Part shown: positions 16,348 through 25,478 of the stretch, in pieces
Layout of the letters: every line of letters begins with the position of its first letter
How positions within the stretch are numbered: position 1 is the stretch's first letter
Assembly (NCBI GenBank): GCA_027621915.1
Contig: JAQCAD010000002.1
Location: 62,001 to 126,000 of the forward strand
DNA: 64,000 bases
Direction of reading: 5' to 3'
Source: Pseudomonadota bacterium
GTDB lineage: Bacteria > Pseudomonadota > Gammaproteobacteria > Steroidobacterales > Woeseiaceae
The notes under the pieces: model-generated
What the model was told of the DNA's origin: nothing
The model's input: the letters and a program-made list of their open reading frames with translations, nothing else
Database searches by the model: none
Made by a program: the position numbers and the translations under genes

Positions 16348-18180
16348 CTACTCCACGGTCACCGATTTCGCCAGGTTTCTCGGCTGGTCCACGTTAGTGC
16401 CCTTAAGGAGAGCAACGTGATATGCAAGCAGCTGCAGCGGAATCGTGTACACAATCGGTGCGATGAGGCGGTCCGCATGCGGCATCGCAATCACTTTCAT
16501 TCCGGGCTCGCTTTGGATGCCGGTTTTTTGATCCGCGAAAACGTACAGCTGTCCGCCGCGCGCCCGAACCACCTGCATGTTGGACTTTAGCTTGTCGAGC
16601 AACTCATTGTTGGGTGCCACGACGACGACAGGCATCTCGTCATCAATCAGCGCCAGCGGGCCGTGCTTGAGCTCGCCCGCGGCATAGGCTTCCGCGTGAA
16701 TGTAGGAAATCTCCTTGAGCTTTAATGCCCCCTCCATCGCGATCGGCCACATGGGTCCGCGCCCGAGAAACAGCGTGTGCTGCTTGTCGGCAAAGTCCTT
16801 TGCCAGTTCCTGCAACTGATCGCTCATCTTCAGTGTGAGGTCAGATGCGGCGGCAGCATGTGTGAGGTTAGCAACAAATTCTCTTTCCCGCTCTTCGGAC
16901 AAGCCACGATGCTTCGCCATCATCAACGTCACGAGGAGTATTGACAGCAACTGCGTGGTAAACGCCTTGGTGCTTGCGACGCCGATTTCCGGTCCCGCCT
17001 GCGTCATCATGACGAGGTCAGACTCGCGCACCATCGAACTGTGCGCGCTGTTGCAGATTGTCAGCGTGCCGAGATAACCCAGTTCCTTGGCCATGCGCAG
17101 CGCTTCCAGCGTATCCGCAGTTTCGCCGGACTGGGACAGCGTTACAAACAGGGTCTTTGCCGGCACCACAACGTGGCGATAGCGATACTCGCTTGCGATT
17201 TCGACCTGGGTAGGCACACCTGCAATCGATTCAATCCAGTACTTGCCAACGCAACCGGCATGGTAGCTGGTGCCACAGGCGACGATATGGATGTTCTCGA
17301 CCTGGTTCAGTAATTCGTTTGCCTTGGGGCCCAGTGACTCGGGCAGGACGCGCTGATTCGAAACGCGGCCGTAGAGCGTATCGGCCAACGCACTCGGCTG
17401 GTCGTGTATCTCTTTCAGCATGAAATGATCGTATGGCGCTTTTTCTGCGGACGCACTGTCCCACTCTGTCTCGTGAATTTCGCGCGTGACCGGCTCACCA
17501 TCTGTGTTGACGATGCTCACACCGTCGCGTCGAATTTCAGCAAGATCTCCCTGCTCGAGATAAATGAAGCGCCGCGTTACCGACAACAGCGCAGGCACGC
17601 CGCTGGCAACAAAATTTTCACCATCACCAAGCCCGATGACGAGCGGACTCGCGACTCTACTGACGACAATCCGATCGGGATCTTCCGCGTCGATGACGAG
17701 CAGTGCATAGGCACCCGTAAATCGCTCGACGGCTTTGCCAACCGCGTCAACCAGGTCAAGCCCCTGCTTGAGGTAGTCGTGAATGAGGTGCGCCGCGACT
17801 TCTGTGTCCGTCTCCGATTCGAACACGTAACCTTTTTGCAGCAACTCATCTTTGATTGGCTGAAAGTTCTCGATAATGCCGTTGTGAATGACGGCAACGC
17901 GGGCGCCCGAAACATGGGGATGCGCATTCGCCTCGGTAACGCCGCCGTGTGTCGCCCACCGTGTATGGGCAACACCAACCTGTCCCGACAGTGATTTTTT
18001 GGCGAGCTTTGCTTCGAGCTCGGCAACTTTGCCGACCGTCCTGCACAGACCTAGCAATCCGTCGTCGCTGACAACTGCCACACCTGCGGAATCGTAACCG
18101 CGATATTCAAGCCGCCGCAGCCCCTCAACCAGGATCGGGACGATGTTTCTTTCGGCGACGGCGCCGACGATTCCGCACAT
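16348..18180 (-). CDS. glmS: glutamine-fructose-6-phosphate aminotransferase (isomerising)
   Basis: This 610-residue cytoplasmic enzyme makes glucosamine-6-phosphate from fructose-6-phosphate and glutamine, the first step of UDP-GlcNAc synthesis. The glutaminase domain begins at Cys2 (MCGIVGAVAE) and contains AHTRWATHGGVTEANAHPH. Two SIS sugar-isomerase domains follow, with GTSYHAG, SQSGETADTLEALR and the end PRNLAKSVTVE. The length matches E. coli GlmS. It lies downstream of glmU with a 149-bp gap, the standard gammaproteobacterial order, so the two enzymes supply the same pathway. An IS30-family element lies just downstream. Confidence 0.97.
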   Translation of the reverse strand: MCGIVGAVAERNIVPILVEGLRRLEYRGYDSAGVAVVSDDGLLGLCRTVGKVAELEAKLAKKSLSGQVGVAHTRWATHGGVTEANAHPHVSGARVAVIHNGIIENFQPIKDELLQKGYVFESETDTEVAAHLIHDYLKQGLDLVDAVGKAVERFTGAYALLVIDAEDPDRIVVSRVASPLVIGLGDGENFVASGVPALLSVTRRFIYLEQGDLAEIRRDGVSIVNTDGEPVTREIHETEWDSASAEKAPYDHFMLKEIHDQPSALADTLYGRVSNQRVLPESLGPKANELLNQVENIHIVACGTSYHAGCVGKYWIESIAGVPTQVEIASEYRYRHVVVPAKTLFVTLSQSGETADTLEALRMAKELGYLGTLTICNSAHSSMVRESDLVMMTQAGPEIGVASTKAFTTQLLSILLVTLMMAKHRGLSEEREREFVANLTHAAAASDLTLKMSDQLQELAKDFADKQHTLFLGRGPMWPIAMEGALKLKEISYIHAEAYAAGELKHGPLALIDDEMPVVVVAPNNELLDKLKSNMQVVRARGGQLYVFADQKTGIQSEPGMKVIAMPHADRLIAPIVYTIPLQLLAYHVALLKGTNVDQPRNLAKSVTVE

Positions 18181-18329
18181 TAAGTTCTGCTCCCGGGGGT
18201 AGGTGGACGTGATGGCCGGATATTCTCTCAGCTTTTTCGTCCGGCCAGAGTGTAAGAGTTCGCAGTCTCGGGTACCAAGTCGATCACGCTTCGACCTGAC
18301 GCCTCATAACAAATTGTTTTTATTAAGGT

Positions 18330-19691
18330 TTACTTCTTTTTGATCGGGGGCTTCCAACCAGGAACCGTGACTTGCCTGGCGCGTCCCAGCGTTAATTTTC
18401 CCTCGGGGGCTGACTTCGAAATCGTTGACCCCGCGCCAATCGTCGCACCCTTGCCAATTTCGACCGGCGCCACTAACTCGACACCAGACCCGATGAAAAC
18501 ACCGTCACCGATGATCGTCTGGTGTTTGTTCGCGCCGTCGTAATTACAGGTAATCGTGCCCGCGCCGATGTTCACGCCCGATCCGATGACTGCGTCACCG
18601 ATGTATGTCAGGTGATTCACTTTGCTGCCGTCGGCAATAGTGCTTTTCTTGACCTCGACAAAATTTCCGATCTTTACGTTATTCGCAAGCTCGGCGCCCG
18701 GTCGTAGACGTGAAAACGGACCAATCTCACAGGCATTGCCCGTTGTCGCGCCTTCGATATGACAGTTGGAGTGGATGATGTTGCTTGCACCGATATTGCT
18801 ATCACGTACCAGGTTATTGGACTCGACTTTCGTATTGTCTCCGAGTATCACGCTGCCCTCGAAGACAGCGTTTACATCGATGAACACATCGCGGCCACAT
18901 TTGAGTTCGCCGCGAATATCGACGCGCGCCGGATCCGCGAATGTGACGCCCTCTTCCATCAGTGCATCTACCAGTCGCCGCTGTAGCGCACGCTCAGCAT
19001 CAGCAAGTTGTTTTTTGTCGTTTACGCCCATGACCTCTGCCTGATTGTCCGTCATTACGCCGTGCACGACAACGCCGTCGGCGACTGCCATTGCAAGCAC
19101 GTCGGTCAGGTAGTATTCCCCCTGACTGTTGTTGTTACTCAGGCGACCCAGCCAGTTTTTAAGTCTTGCCGCAGGCGCACACATCACTCCGGTATTGGCT
19201 TCCGTGATCGCTTTCTCAGCGTCGGTCGCATCGCGCTCTTCGATACTTTTAATGACGGCTCCATCTTCTCGAATAATTCGCCCGTAGCCGAACGCGTCAT
19301 CCATATCGACAGTCAGCACGCCGACTTCATCATGTCCGCAGGATGAGAAAAGCCTGATCAGTGTTTGCGGTCGAAGCAGCGGAACGTCGCCATACAACAC
19401 AAGAACACGGTTACCGTCCGGTGTTCCGGCCATCGCCTGCTGAACCGCGTGACCAGTACCCAATTGTTCAGCCTGCAGCGCCCAGCGAATATTTTCACCC
19501 TCGAAAACCGCCCGTACCTCGTCTCCACCATGCCCGTAAACAACGCAGATATCGTCTGCACCAACCGCGCGGGAGCCCTCGATGACGTGGCGCAGCAAAG
19601 GACGGCCGGCAAGTGGCTGCAATACTTTGGGCAAGGCCGAGTTCATCCGTTTGCCCTGGCCGGCCGCGAGAATGATGATGCTGGTGGTCAA
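18330..19691 (-). CDS. glmU: bifunctional UDP-GlcNAc pyrophosphorylase / GlcN-1-P acetyltransferase
   Basis: This enzyme of about 453 residues converts glucosamine-1-phosphate to UDP-GlcNAc for peptidoglycan and LPS. The N-terminal uridyltransferase has the nucleotide loop LAAGQGKRMNSALPKVLQ and LYGDVPLL. The C-terminal left-handed beta-helix acetyltransferase has hexapeptide repeats, NFVEVKKS, LTYIGDAVIGSGVNIGAGT and NYDGANKH. I favour the TTG start at 19691 because GAGGGAG lies 8 nt upstream and the protein then begins at the conserved strand; an ATG at 19724 has no ribosome-binding site. glmS lies downstream. Confidence 0.95.
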   Translation of the reverse strand: MTTSIIILAAGQGKRMNSALPKVLQPLAGRPLLRHVIEGSRAVGADDICVVYGHGGDEVRAVFEGENIRWALQAEQLGTGHAVQQAMAGTPDGNRVLVLYGDVPLLRPQTLIRLFSSCGHDEVGVLTVDMDDAFGYGRIIREDGAVIKSIEERDATDAEKAITEANTGVMCAPAARLKNWLGRLSNNNSQGEYYLTDVLAMAVADGVVVHGVMTDNQAEVMGVNDKKQLADAERALQRRLVDALMEEGVTFADPARVDIRGELKCGRDVFIDVNAVFEGSVILGDNTKVESNNLVRDSNIGASNIIHSNCHIEGATTGNACEIGPFSRLRPGAELANNVKIGNFVEVKKSTIADGSKVNHLTYIGDAVIGSGVNIGAGTITCNYDGANKHQTIIGDGVFIGSGVELVAPVEIGKGATIGAGSTISKSAPEGKLTLGRARQVTVPGWKPPIKKK

Positions 19692-19814
19692 ACGGTGATC
19701 TCCCTCTAAGTCTGGCCGCATCATACCGTATGTACATCATTGATAAATGTGAAAAAGGTCGAAAACGAGAACCGCTTCAGTGGCAATTCATCCGGCGTTT
19801 CGTATGCTGCCGAA

Positions 19815-20321
19815 ATGCGAGTACTCGTCTTTTTTTGCCTTATTTCCATCGCCGCCTGCAACAGTGAGATTTACGTTCGCGACGGGGTCACGGATGGCGA
19901 TACTTTCTATCTTGCCGATAGGGCGCTGACAGAGGATGACGCCGCCCTGCAAAGCTGGGTCAGTTACAGCCTGACGAGAAGCGCGTGCCAGCTGCAAATC
20001 GGTGGTACCAACCCGGCGCGATCGAATTCGTTTGACTGTGAACTGACGGCGCGACGCCTGCTTCTTGAAACCTGGACGGAGAAGCAGATTATCAACCCGC
20101 TGGTTGCCGACGAGTACCTGGATGACCTCGTATTGATTCAGCGCGCGGGCTATCTGGACGAATATGTCGCCCGGTATTTTCGTAAATCAGGCTGGCTGGT
20201 ACCGGATGATATTGATATCCGGGCATACCGCCGCTGGCAAGCGACAACTTTGCCATCGCACAAGCCAGAAACACGAATCATAGGATCGTGGAACTACGCG
20301 AGAAACGTTAACCGGAGATAA
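19815..20321 (+). CDS. hypothetical lipoprotein
   Basis: This 168-residue predicted lipoprotein starts MRVLVFFCLISIAAC (lipobox IAAC, Cys about residue 15). I use the ATG at 19815 because it places the signal peptide at the N-terminus. The mature chain has three further Cys residues flanked by SLTRSACQLQ and SFDCELTARRLLLETW, and a helical C-terminus with a basic end. I recognise no family. It is divergent from glmU and precedes, on the same strand, a metallo-beta-lactamase-fold gene 112 bp downstream. Confidence 0.6.
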   Translation: MRVLVFFCLISIAACNSEIYVRDGVTDGDTFYLADRALTEDDAALQSWVSYSLTRSACQLQIGGTNPARSNSFDCELTARRLLLETWTEKQIINPLVADEYLDDLVLIQRAGYLDEYVARYFRKSGWLVPDDIDIRAYRRWQATTLPSHKPETRIIGSWNYARNVNRR

Positions 20322-20433
20322 CAGTTGCTGTTTGAGCAACGAGTTCTAAACTGAGCCCAGGTTACTTCGGAATGAACCGAAACGAGCGACACTGGTCAGT
20401 ATCAATACAATTCTTTGACGTGGCGGACTAATA

Positions 20434-21255
20434 ATGTATCGACGACTCTGCATACTGCTTTTCGCTTCTTCAGCTTCCCTCGCTCAGGAAACATCGACTA
20501 TCCAGTACCTCGCCAATGAAGGCGTTATGGTCACTCACGGCGATACAAAAGTTCCGTTCGACCCACTTTATCAGAACGGTTTCAATAATTATCAGATGGT
20601 TCCAAACGAAGTTCGCGAAGCGATGTTCGCCGGGACTGCACCGTTCGATGGTGTCGATGCAGTATTCGTCAGTCACTACCACGGCGACCATTTTTCGGCG
20701 GAAGACATCCTTCGTCTTCTCAGGTCGCAGATCGATACAAAGCTCTATGCGCCGGCGCAGGCCGTTAGGGAAATCAGGCAGGTTGCAGGTCCCGATGATG
20801 AGTCCATTTTTGATCGTGTGATCGGGCTCGATCTTGATTACGGAGACGCACCAGTCGGCATTGATAGGGGCGCTCTGACCATCGACGCCGTACACATTCC
20901 GCACTCCGGATGGCCAACCGCGAGAACAGACGTGCAAAACATTGCATTTCGCGTCACGCTGGAGAACAACAGTACCGTGTTACATCTTGGTGACGCGGAT
21001 GCGCGAATTGTTCATTTTGCAACTGATGCCGAATACTGGGAGGAGAGAACGATCGATGTCGCGTTTCCTCCTTACTGGTTTCTCGGCAGCGATGACGGCA
21101 TCGAGATACTGGAGAATCGGATGAGCGTCGGGCATTCGATCGGAATTCACGTGCCGGCGAATTTTTCCGACCCTGCAAACATTCCCGGCGAGTTTAGCGG
21201 TGTCGATCTCTTTACCAAGCCAGGCGAAGGACGGCGATTCGCCGGAAAACAATAA
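20434..21255 (+). CDS. secreted metallo-beta-lactamase-fold hydrolase
   Basis: This 273-residue protein has a short signal peptide (cleavage after about ASLA) and a metallo-beta-lactamase fold. The metal motif SHYHGDHFSAED (HxHxDH) lies near residues 80-91, with later conserved points at VHIPHSGW and STVLHLGDAD. The pattern resembles the UlaG-like/L-ascorbate-lactonase branch rather than true beta-lactamases. The mature protein is expected in the periplasm. The substrate is unknown. A REP-type palindrome follows directly after the gene. Confidence 0.8.
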   Translation: MYRRLCILLFASSASLAQETSTIQYLANEGVMVTHGDTKVPFDPLYQNGFNNYQMVPNEVREAMFAGTAPFDGVDAVFVSHYHGDHFSAEDILRLLRSQIDTKLYAPAQAVREIRQVAGPDDESIFDRVIGLDLDYGDAPVGIDRGALTIDAVHIPHSGWPTARTDVQNIAFRVTLENNSTVLHLGDADARIVHFATDAEYWEERTIDVAFPPYWFLGSDDGIEILENRMSVGHSIGIHVPANFSDPANIPGEFSGVDLFTKPGEGRRFAGKQ

Positions 21256-21263
21256 GACTACCG

Positions 21264-21286
21264 GGGTCAGAGCCCGGCTCTGACCC
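21264..21286. repeat. REP-type palindrome 1 (short-loop form)
   Basis: Perfect 11-bp arms GGGTCAGAGCC / GGCTCTGACCC surround a single-base loop. It sits between convergent genes and uses the same arm sequence as three palindromes around the RAYT gene at 31.3-32.1 kb. It could also act as a bidirectional hairpin for transcript ends. Confidence 0.8.
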
Positions 21287-21314
21287 GATCGGGAATGCGG
21301 CTTAACCGTAGTTT

Positions 21315-22661
21315 CTAGCGAGCAATCTCTTTGCCCGCGATATAGACGCTCTTAATTGAACGCGTCGCCTTGATGTCCCGAGTTGGATCCTGGGTGAGTA
21401 CAATGAAGTCTGCCCACTTGCCTGCTTCCAGCGTGCCAACGTCATCGAGATGAACACAATTGGCAGCAACCGACGTCGCACTGAGCAGAATCTCGCGCGG
21501 TGTCATACCTGCCTCAGCCATCAGCTCGAATTCCATGTGCTCGAAATAGCCCGGGAATCGTCCGCCAGGACCTGAATCCGTGCCAAACGCGACAGGCACA
21601 CCCGAGCCAAGAATCACTCGAAGATTATCTTGCGCCTGGATAAGTGCCAGCTTATATGCCGCCGCAGATGGACTTGCCGCCACCTGTGCCATGAAGTCCG
21701 GTTGACTCACACGATCAATCTCGCTTTGCTTCGCAGCCTCAAGGAAGAACGGATCGTCAAACCATGCCGGGCGCGATGCATAAACAAAGGTCGACACTTC
21801 CCTGGTCAGGGTCGGTACATAGCAGACAGCTGTATCGAGCATCGCCTGCACGAAATCGTCTGTTATTGCCCGATCACGAACGGAGTGCGCGATCAGCCCG
21901 GAACCCATCGCCAGGAGTCTCGCGGCATCGTCCATGTAAAAGATGTGTGTGGCGACAGGAATTTCAGCGGCCTTCGCGGCATTCATCACAACCTGCACTG
22001 CATCCCAGGGCATTTTTTCGCCCGTGCCGAGATTGTCATCGACACGCAGCTTGATCCAGTCGACGCCTTTCGCAATATTGGCGAGTGCAATGGCAGCCGC
22101 TTCCTGTGGTGTATCGCCGACGGCCACCTCACCTGCCAGTCGGAGCCTCGCGTGAGAAATGGATGGGTCGCTGTTCATCGCTCTGAGTGCAAACGCTTCC
22201 GGCGGCTCGCCACCGAGGCTGATTACGCTGGTCACGCCATAACGGGCGTAAAGCGCCAGATCCCCTATCACTTTCTCGGTCGGATCGGTGATGTCGTCCG
22301 GCGCCCAGTTGCCGGTGATGTGGCCATGCGCGTTAACGAAGCCGGGCACGATCCAGTTTCCCCCGACATCGACGATGTCGGCTCCATCCGGTACTTCCTC
22401 GGAATAGCCCACGATGCGACCGTCTTTTACCAGCAGGTGCTGGTTGAATTTCGTTGCGCCGCCGGTGCCATCCCAGATCGCTGCGCCTTTGAACACAACC
22501 ATGCCAGCTCCCGGCAAAGGCGTTTCTGCTACGGCCGCCGGCATGTCTGCTTCCGTCTGGGCCGGCTCGGGAGAACCCGCGCCGCAGGCAATGAAAAGAA
22601 GAAACGCTGGGAATAGACAGACAATTCGGTACACGACGGTCTCCGGCATGGTTTGAGGCAA
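21315..22661 (-). CDS. amidohydrolase-family lipoprotein
   Basis: This 448-residue metal-dependent hydrolase belongs to the amidohydrolase superfamily (imidazolonepropionase/prolidase-like branch). It has a lipobox FIAC (Cys about 26), so it is membrane-tethered outside the cytoplasm. The first metal motif is NAHGH (His about 112 and 114). Later motifs include VATHIFYMDDAARL, GLIAHSVRD and AFGTDSGPGG, and the typical C-terminal GTLEAGKWADFIVL. Related enzymes hydrolyse cyclic amides or Xaa-Pro dipeptides, but the substrate here is not known. A second, distant member lies at 27.5-28.9 kb. Confidence 0.85.
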   Translation of the reverse strand: MPQTMPETVVYRIVCLFPAFLLFIACGAGSPEPAQTEADMPAAVAETPLPGAGMVVFKGAAIWDGTGGATKFNQHLLVKDGRIVGYSEEVPDGADIVDVGGNWIVPGFVNAHGHITGNWAPDDITDPTEKVIGDLALYARYGVTSVISLGGEPPEAFALRAMNSDPSISHARLRLAGEVAVGDTPQEAAAIALANIAKGVDWIKLRVDDNLGTGEKMPWDAVQVVMNAAKAAEIPVATHIFYMDDAARLLAMGSGLIAHSVRDRAITDDFVQAMLDTAVCYVPTLTREVSTFVYASRPAWFDDPFFLEAAKQSEIDRVSQPDFMAQVAASPSAAAYKLALIQAQDNLRVILGSGVPVAFGTDSGPGGRFPGYFEHMEFELMAEAGMTPREILLSATSVAANCVHLDDVGTLEAGKWADFIVLTQDPTRDIKATRSIKSVYIAGKEIAR

Positions 22662-22687
22662 CCCCCACTCTAACCCAGAGGACAGGC

Positions 22688-22713
22688 AAAAAAAACGCCG
22701 CCTCGTGGCGGCG
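22688..22713 (-). terminator. intrinsic terminator after the TonB receptor gene
   Basis: On the minus strand, a perfect 7-bp GC stem (CGCCGCC / GGCGGCG) with a 4-nt loop is followed by eight T residues. It lies 24 nt beyond the receptor stop at 22737 and should end the lipoprotein-receptor operon. Confidence 0.88.
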
Positions 22714-22736
22714 CGTTGGAATTCACTTATTGCGGG

Positions 22737-25478
22737 TTAAAGTGACCAGTTGAAGCTCAGTGAAATGGTAGTGCCGGGGTCCTCTTCAAATACAACAACC
22801 CCGTCGCGCTCGATCGTTATTGTTTCATTGAGCACATTTTGTGCTTTCAATTTCAATGTCATTGTATCCGTCGGGTACCAGAAGTAGGTGAGGTCCAGCG
22901 AATTGAACGGTTGCTCATAACCATCAGGTGATCCATTACGTCCAGCAACATAAAGTCGTTCGCCAAACACATTAAACATGATCGATGCAGTGTGTTTCGA
23001 ATCCGGCGAATCAAACCCCAGCATGAAGTTCGCAACATAGTCGGAAGCCCCGCTCAGTGGGCGAACGGGGTTCGTCGGCGCATCCGCCTCACAGGCGAAG
23101 TCCGCCGCATTCGCATCGCATACCAGCTCCGAGTTCTGCATAGTCACATTGCCCTGCACAAACAGTGTCTCGAACGGCCCGCCAATAAATCCGAGCGCCT
23201 TCAGGAATTCGACCTCAAGGCCTTCGACTGTCGCTTCGTTCGAGTTAAGAATCTCACGCGCAATGGTCGTGTCACTCGCCGCTGATTCGAAAAATTCGAT
23301 CGGCTTGTCAATGTCCTTCTTGAACAGGGTCACGGTCAGGTTATCGCCATTGCCGAAAAACCACTCTCCGCGCACATCGTAGTTCGTGACGGCCGATGGC
23401 GTGACACCGGGGTTGCCACGAGTCAGGTCGCCGGTAATCGGGTCGATGTAGCTGGAGCCAGTGATTTCACGAAGGTCCGGACGGACCGCCGTTTCACTCC
23501 AGCCGAAACGGAGCTGAAAGGTTTCTGCCCAGAGGTCCGACATATAGGTTAATGCTGCCGAGGGATACACTTTGTCTTCAGTGACTACACCCTGCCTCAG
23601 CTCTTCAGGATCGGTAGTGACCTGGGGATCCGCTTCGGAATAACCGAATGGATTCCAGTTAACGGCAGCCTGGCGGTAGTCTTCCCATCGGGCGCCGGCG
23701 GCAATACGCCACGTGTCATCCAGCGTCCAGTCTATCGCACCGAAAACTCCATCCGTCATGGTTGCCGCGAAATAGCTCTCGTTGTTTGCCCCCTGCCGAT
23801 CAAAAACAAAATTGTTAGCCGGGTCCTGAATTACGGAATCGGAAAACACCTGGTCGAGCGGTAGCTCGAGAGTCGCCGGGTCTGCGACCGATAGCGCACC
23901 GAGGCTGAATTGCGTTTGCTGGTAGGTGCGCACCTTTCTGGCGTGCTGCCAACCACCACTGAGTTCAATTCGTGTCCTTCGCGTCTCGAACGGCACCGTC
24001 GCCGCCCAACCGTAATTCTGCACCTCATCATCGAGGTCCGTAAAGCGGAAGGCTGCTGCCTGGGAGGAGAGCGTTACTGCCTCGTTCAGCACGGCACCCG
24101 TTGCCGGATCCGTGGTCGTCTGCGATGCAATGTCGAGTTGGTTTGGTATTTCGGTTTGCGCCGTCGAATCCGAAAAGAACCAGGTGATTTCAGTCTCCGT
24201 TGGTAAACTGCCAACAAGCCCGCTAACAAAGTCGGGCAAGCGATCGCGAGTTGAATCACTAAGATAATGTGAGCCCCTGATCTGATTCGTCAGCATACTT
24301 CGCTCTTCAAGCTGGAATCGATAGTTGCGCCAGCCAAGGCCGTCGGACTTTTCACGATTTTCATTGAAGTAGTCTGTTACGGCAGTCTCATCGTCTGTAT
24401 TACGCAGCCACAGTGTCGTTGTTTCGATCTCGTGTTCGTCGAGAAACTTGAGTCCGAAGCTGGCTGTACCAGCCATCGTCACTGATTGGGTGGTTTCCTT
24501 TTCGGTGTCTGTTCGCTCGTCCGGGAAGTTGAAATTTCTTGCTTCGGCGATCGTATTACGCCAATTTGTCTGATATGCAGCACTTACAATCGCACCAAAT
24601 TCCCAGTCTTCTCTGAGCATCCAGTTGTTGCCGATGCTGCCGCGGAGGCTGACATCCGCCGGCAGGCTTTTGTCCTGCGGTGCGATATTTCTATTTAACT
24701 CGGTGCCGAGTGAGCGGTTGAGCGCCTGCGCGTCCGCAAGTGTTACGGTTTGATCGCTCCCGCGAAGAGTAGACAGCAGCGACTGCACGCCGATTTCGCC
24801 TTGATATAAATCGATGGAATTCTGCAGGTCGGTCGACAGGGCGCGGGTGCCGTCATCGGTGCCCCATTTGTCGTCACTGCCACCCTGATACGACAGGCCG
24901 GAACCCGATGCTTCGGAATTTGAACCGCTGCCCACTTCGAAGGAGGCGATAAAGCCATCCGGAATGCCCTTAGTGCGAATATCGATCGCACCCCCACCAA
25001 AATTTGCCGGCAGATCGGGCGACCAGGATTTTTGCACGCGCAATGACTCGACTATACTGGTCGGAAAAACGTCCAGTGGTATAACGTTTCGGGTCAGATC
25101 GGGTGACGGAATCTGCGCGCCACTCAATGAACTTGCCGAATATCGTTCGCCAAGACCTCGAATGTAGACGTATTTGTCGTCGACGAGTGACAAACCAGGT
25201 ATGCGACGAAGGGCGGCGCCTACAGTCGAGTCACCGAGCCGGGCGATGGTGTCCGCGCCGAGAAGATCGGTCGCGAATGCGTCTGTCATGCGCTCATTGA
25301 CAAGTTGCTGGCTCGAGCTAATGAATCGCCCGGTAACGACCACCTCTTCAATCGCTTCCTCAGTGTCGTCAACGGCGCCATTCTCTTCCTCCGCGCTTGC
25401 GGGAGACAGAAGTACCAGAATAGAGATCGCCGCAACGATGTGCGGCGTCCCTTTTTGGGTTATTGTCCTGTTATTCAT
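22737..25478 (-). CDS. TonB-dependent outer-membrane receptor (paired with lipoprotein)
   Basis: This receptor of about 913 residues comprises a signal peptide (to about PASA), an acidic N-terminal linker with TonB-box-like EEVVVTGRF, a plug with LRRIPGLSLVDDKYVYIRG and SSLSGAQIPSP, and a long barrel ending ISLSFNWSL. The plug contains the FGGGAIDIRTKG segment of the large receptors that are paired with surface lipoproteins. I start at 25478 (MNNRTITQ), which overlaps the preceding stop by one base (TGATG), implying coupled translation with the beta-helix lipoprotein. Together they probably form a surface capture and uptake system. The ligand is unknown; a PHO-box-like site upstream suggests phosphorus-related regulation. 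Confidence 0.9.
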   Translation of the reverse strand: MNNRTITQKGTPHIVAAISILVLLSPASAEEENGAVDDTEEAIEEVVVTGRFISSSQQLVNERMTDAFATDLLGADTIARLGDSTVGAALRRIPGLSLVDDKYVYIRGLGERYSASSLSGAQIPSPDLTRNVIPLDVFPTSIVESLRVQKSWSPDLPANFGGGAIDIRTKGIPDGFIASFEVGSGSNSEASGSGLSYQGGSDDKWGTDDGTRALSTDLQNSIDLYQGEIGVQSLLSTLRGSDQTVTLADAQALNRSLGTELNRNIAPQDKSLPADVSLRGSIGNNWMLREDWEFGAIVSAAYQTNWRNTIAEARNFNFPDERTDTEKETTQSVTMAGTASFGLKFLDEHEIETTTLWLRNTDDETAVTDYFNENREKSDGLGWRNYRFQLEERSMLTNQIRGSHYLSDSTRDRLPDFVSGLVGSLPTETEITWFFSDSTAQTEIPNQLDIASQTTTDPATGAVLNEAVTLSSQAAAFRFTDLDDEVQNYGWAATVPFETRRTRIELSGGWQHARKVRTYQQTQFSLGALSVADPATLELPLDQVFSDSVIQDPANNFVFDRQGANNESYFAATMTDGVFGAIDWTLDDTWRIAAGARWEDYRQAAVNWNPFGYSEADPQVTTDPEELRQGVVTEDKVYPSAALTYMSDLWAETFQLRFGWSETAVRPDLREITGSSYIDPITGDLTRGNPGVTPSAVTNYDVRGEWFFGNGDNLTVTLFKKDIDKPIEFFESAASDTTIAREILNSNEATVEGLEVEFLKALGFIGGPFETLFVQGNVTMQNSELVCDANAADFACEADAPTNPVRPLSGASDYVANFMLGFDSPDSKHTASIMFNVFGERLYVAGRNGSPDGYEQPFNSLDLTYFWYPTDTMTLKLKAQNVLNETITIERDGVVVFEEDPGTTISLSFNWSL

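Noticed and set aside
21630-22616. A 328-codon open frame on the plus strand opposite the amidohydrolase gene
   Set aside because: It is fully antisense to a well-supported gene, has Cys/Arg-rich composition without any family motif, and lacks a ribosome-binding site.
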